Assembly: GCA_003598065.1 (NCBI GenBank)
Contig: QZKR01000183.1
Coordinates: 1-43,725 of the forward strand
Direction: 5' to 3'
DNA from: Myxococcales bacterium
GTDB lineage: Bacteria > Myxococcota_A > SURF-8
Length of the DNA stretch: 43,725 nt
The notes under the pieces were generated by a model. The model ran no database searches and was not told the origin of the DNA. It saw only the letters and a list, made by a program, of their open reading frames with translations. The translations under genes were made by a program, and so were the position numbers. Within the stretch, counting starts at the first letter, position 1. Each line of letters starts with the position of its first letter. Positions 43,374-43,725 of the stretch are shown here, in pieces.

Positions 43374-43725
43374 TCACTCCCAGTCCAGCAGCTTCCGCTC
43401 TCCCTGCAACTCGCGGATCGCCGTCACGTCCTGGGTGATTTCCAGCGTGCCGCGATACGCGCCCTTGGCGTCGCGCAGAGCGATATAGCGGATGTGGACG
43501 AAGCGGCCGTGGAAGGGAATCCAGAACTCGGCCACTTCCCGCTCGCCCTTGCGGAAGGCGTCGAGGATGCGGTTGACCATGTCCAGGCTCTTCGGCGGAT
43601 GGCAGTTCTGCACCTTGCGCCCGATCACCGCCGGCGAGCGGGGGAAGATCCGCTCCTCGCCGCCGGAGTAATAGCGCACCTCGTCGTTCTCATCGACGAA
43701 GGAGAGATCCAGGGGCAGGTGTTTC
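43374..43725 (-). CDS. PAS domain protein, DUF438-like (5' part outside window)
   Basis: The C-terminal 116 residues of a protein whose start lies beyond 43725. The readable part begins KHLPLDLSFVDENDEVRYYSGG and continues with ERIFPRSPAVIGRKVQNCHPPKSLDMVNRIL, EVAEFWIPFHGRFVHIRYIALRD and TLEITQDVTAIRELQGE. This is the PAS domain found at the C-terminus of DUF438/hemerythrin-type proteins, where it may bind haem or another small ligand. Only this domain can be judged. It is convergent with the lipoprotein hydrolase. Confidence 0.82.
   Translation of the reverse strand, partial: KHLPLDLSFVDENDEVRYYSGGEERIFPRSPAVIGRKVQNCHPPKSLDMVNRILDAFRKGEREVAEFWIPFHGRFVHIRYIALRDAKGAYRGTLEITQDVTAIRELQGERKLLDWE

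Overview
The window looks like chromosomal DNA of a GC-rich, didermic, deltaproteobacteria/Myxococcota-like bacterium. I did not identify a species. Support: a BamD lipoprotein and three SurA/PpiC-type periplasmic foldases (so an outer membrane), many small Cys-rich lipoproteins with Asp/Gly-rich spacers, an FHA-type sigma54 activator, PilZ and HD-GYP proteins, and sigma70 promoters of TTGACa-N17-TAtAgT type. Most genes are strongly GC-biased (39 of 60 bases at 20041-20100), but three stretches are AT-rich (18 of 60 at 36841-36900) and look acquired.

Layout. 1-996 (-): partial secreted protein. 1247-3382 (+): PerR-like regulator, then a double-FHA sigma54 activator. 3475-5155 (-): three lipoprotein genes sharing one cysteine pattern; a fourth copy is at 18897. 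5714-12712 (+): a signalling operon with a PilZ-PilZ-LuxD-like hydrolase-methyltransferase fusion, a membrane hybrid kinase with two kinase modules, and a receiver-HD-GYP protein. 12719-14208 (-): BamD and a small lipoprotein. 14694-16208 (+): AT-rich orphan DUF4062-ACT-ACT protein. 16368-18877 (+): GMC oxidoreductase and a lipoprotein preceded by two palindromes. 19478-21493 (+): uvrB. 21829-23508: a REP-bounded AT-rich element carrying a RAYT transposase and a nucleotidyl-cyclase-like gene, abutting the 3' end of uvrA. 23505-34233 (-): one long unit mfd, two ppiC-type foldases, surA, pdxA, uvrA. 34452-37897 (+): an AT-rich three-gene cassette (PLD-like/Nudix protein, tandem guanylate-kinase-like protein, membrane-anchored PLD-like protein). 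38063-43725: fabH (-), then M29 aminopeptidase, a GspE-N/GAF-like protein and a lipoprotein hydrolase (+), and a partial PAS protein (-).

How the parts may work together. Nucleotide-excision repair (uvrB, uvrA, mfd) is concentrated here, and mfd and uvrA share a transcription unit with envelope-folding genes. The 5714-12712 operon couples a predicted c-di-GMP-responsive enzyme to a predicted c-di-GMP phosphodiesterase under a sensor kinase. The best candidates for undescribed biology are the 34452-37897 cassette, the PilZ fusion operon, the REP/RAYT element with its cyclase-like passenger, and the DUF4062-ACT protein. All functional statements are from reading sequence only; no database search was run.
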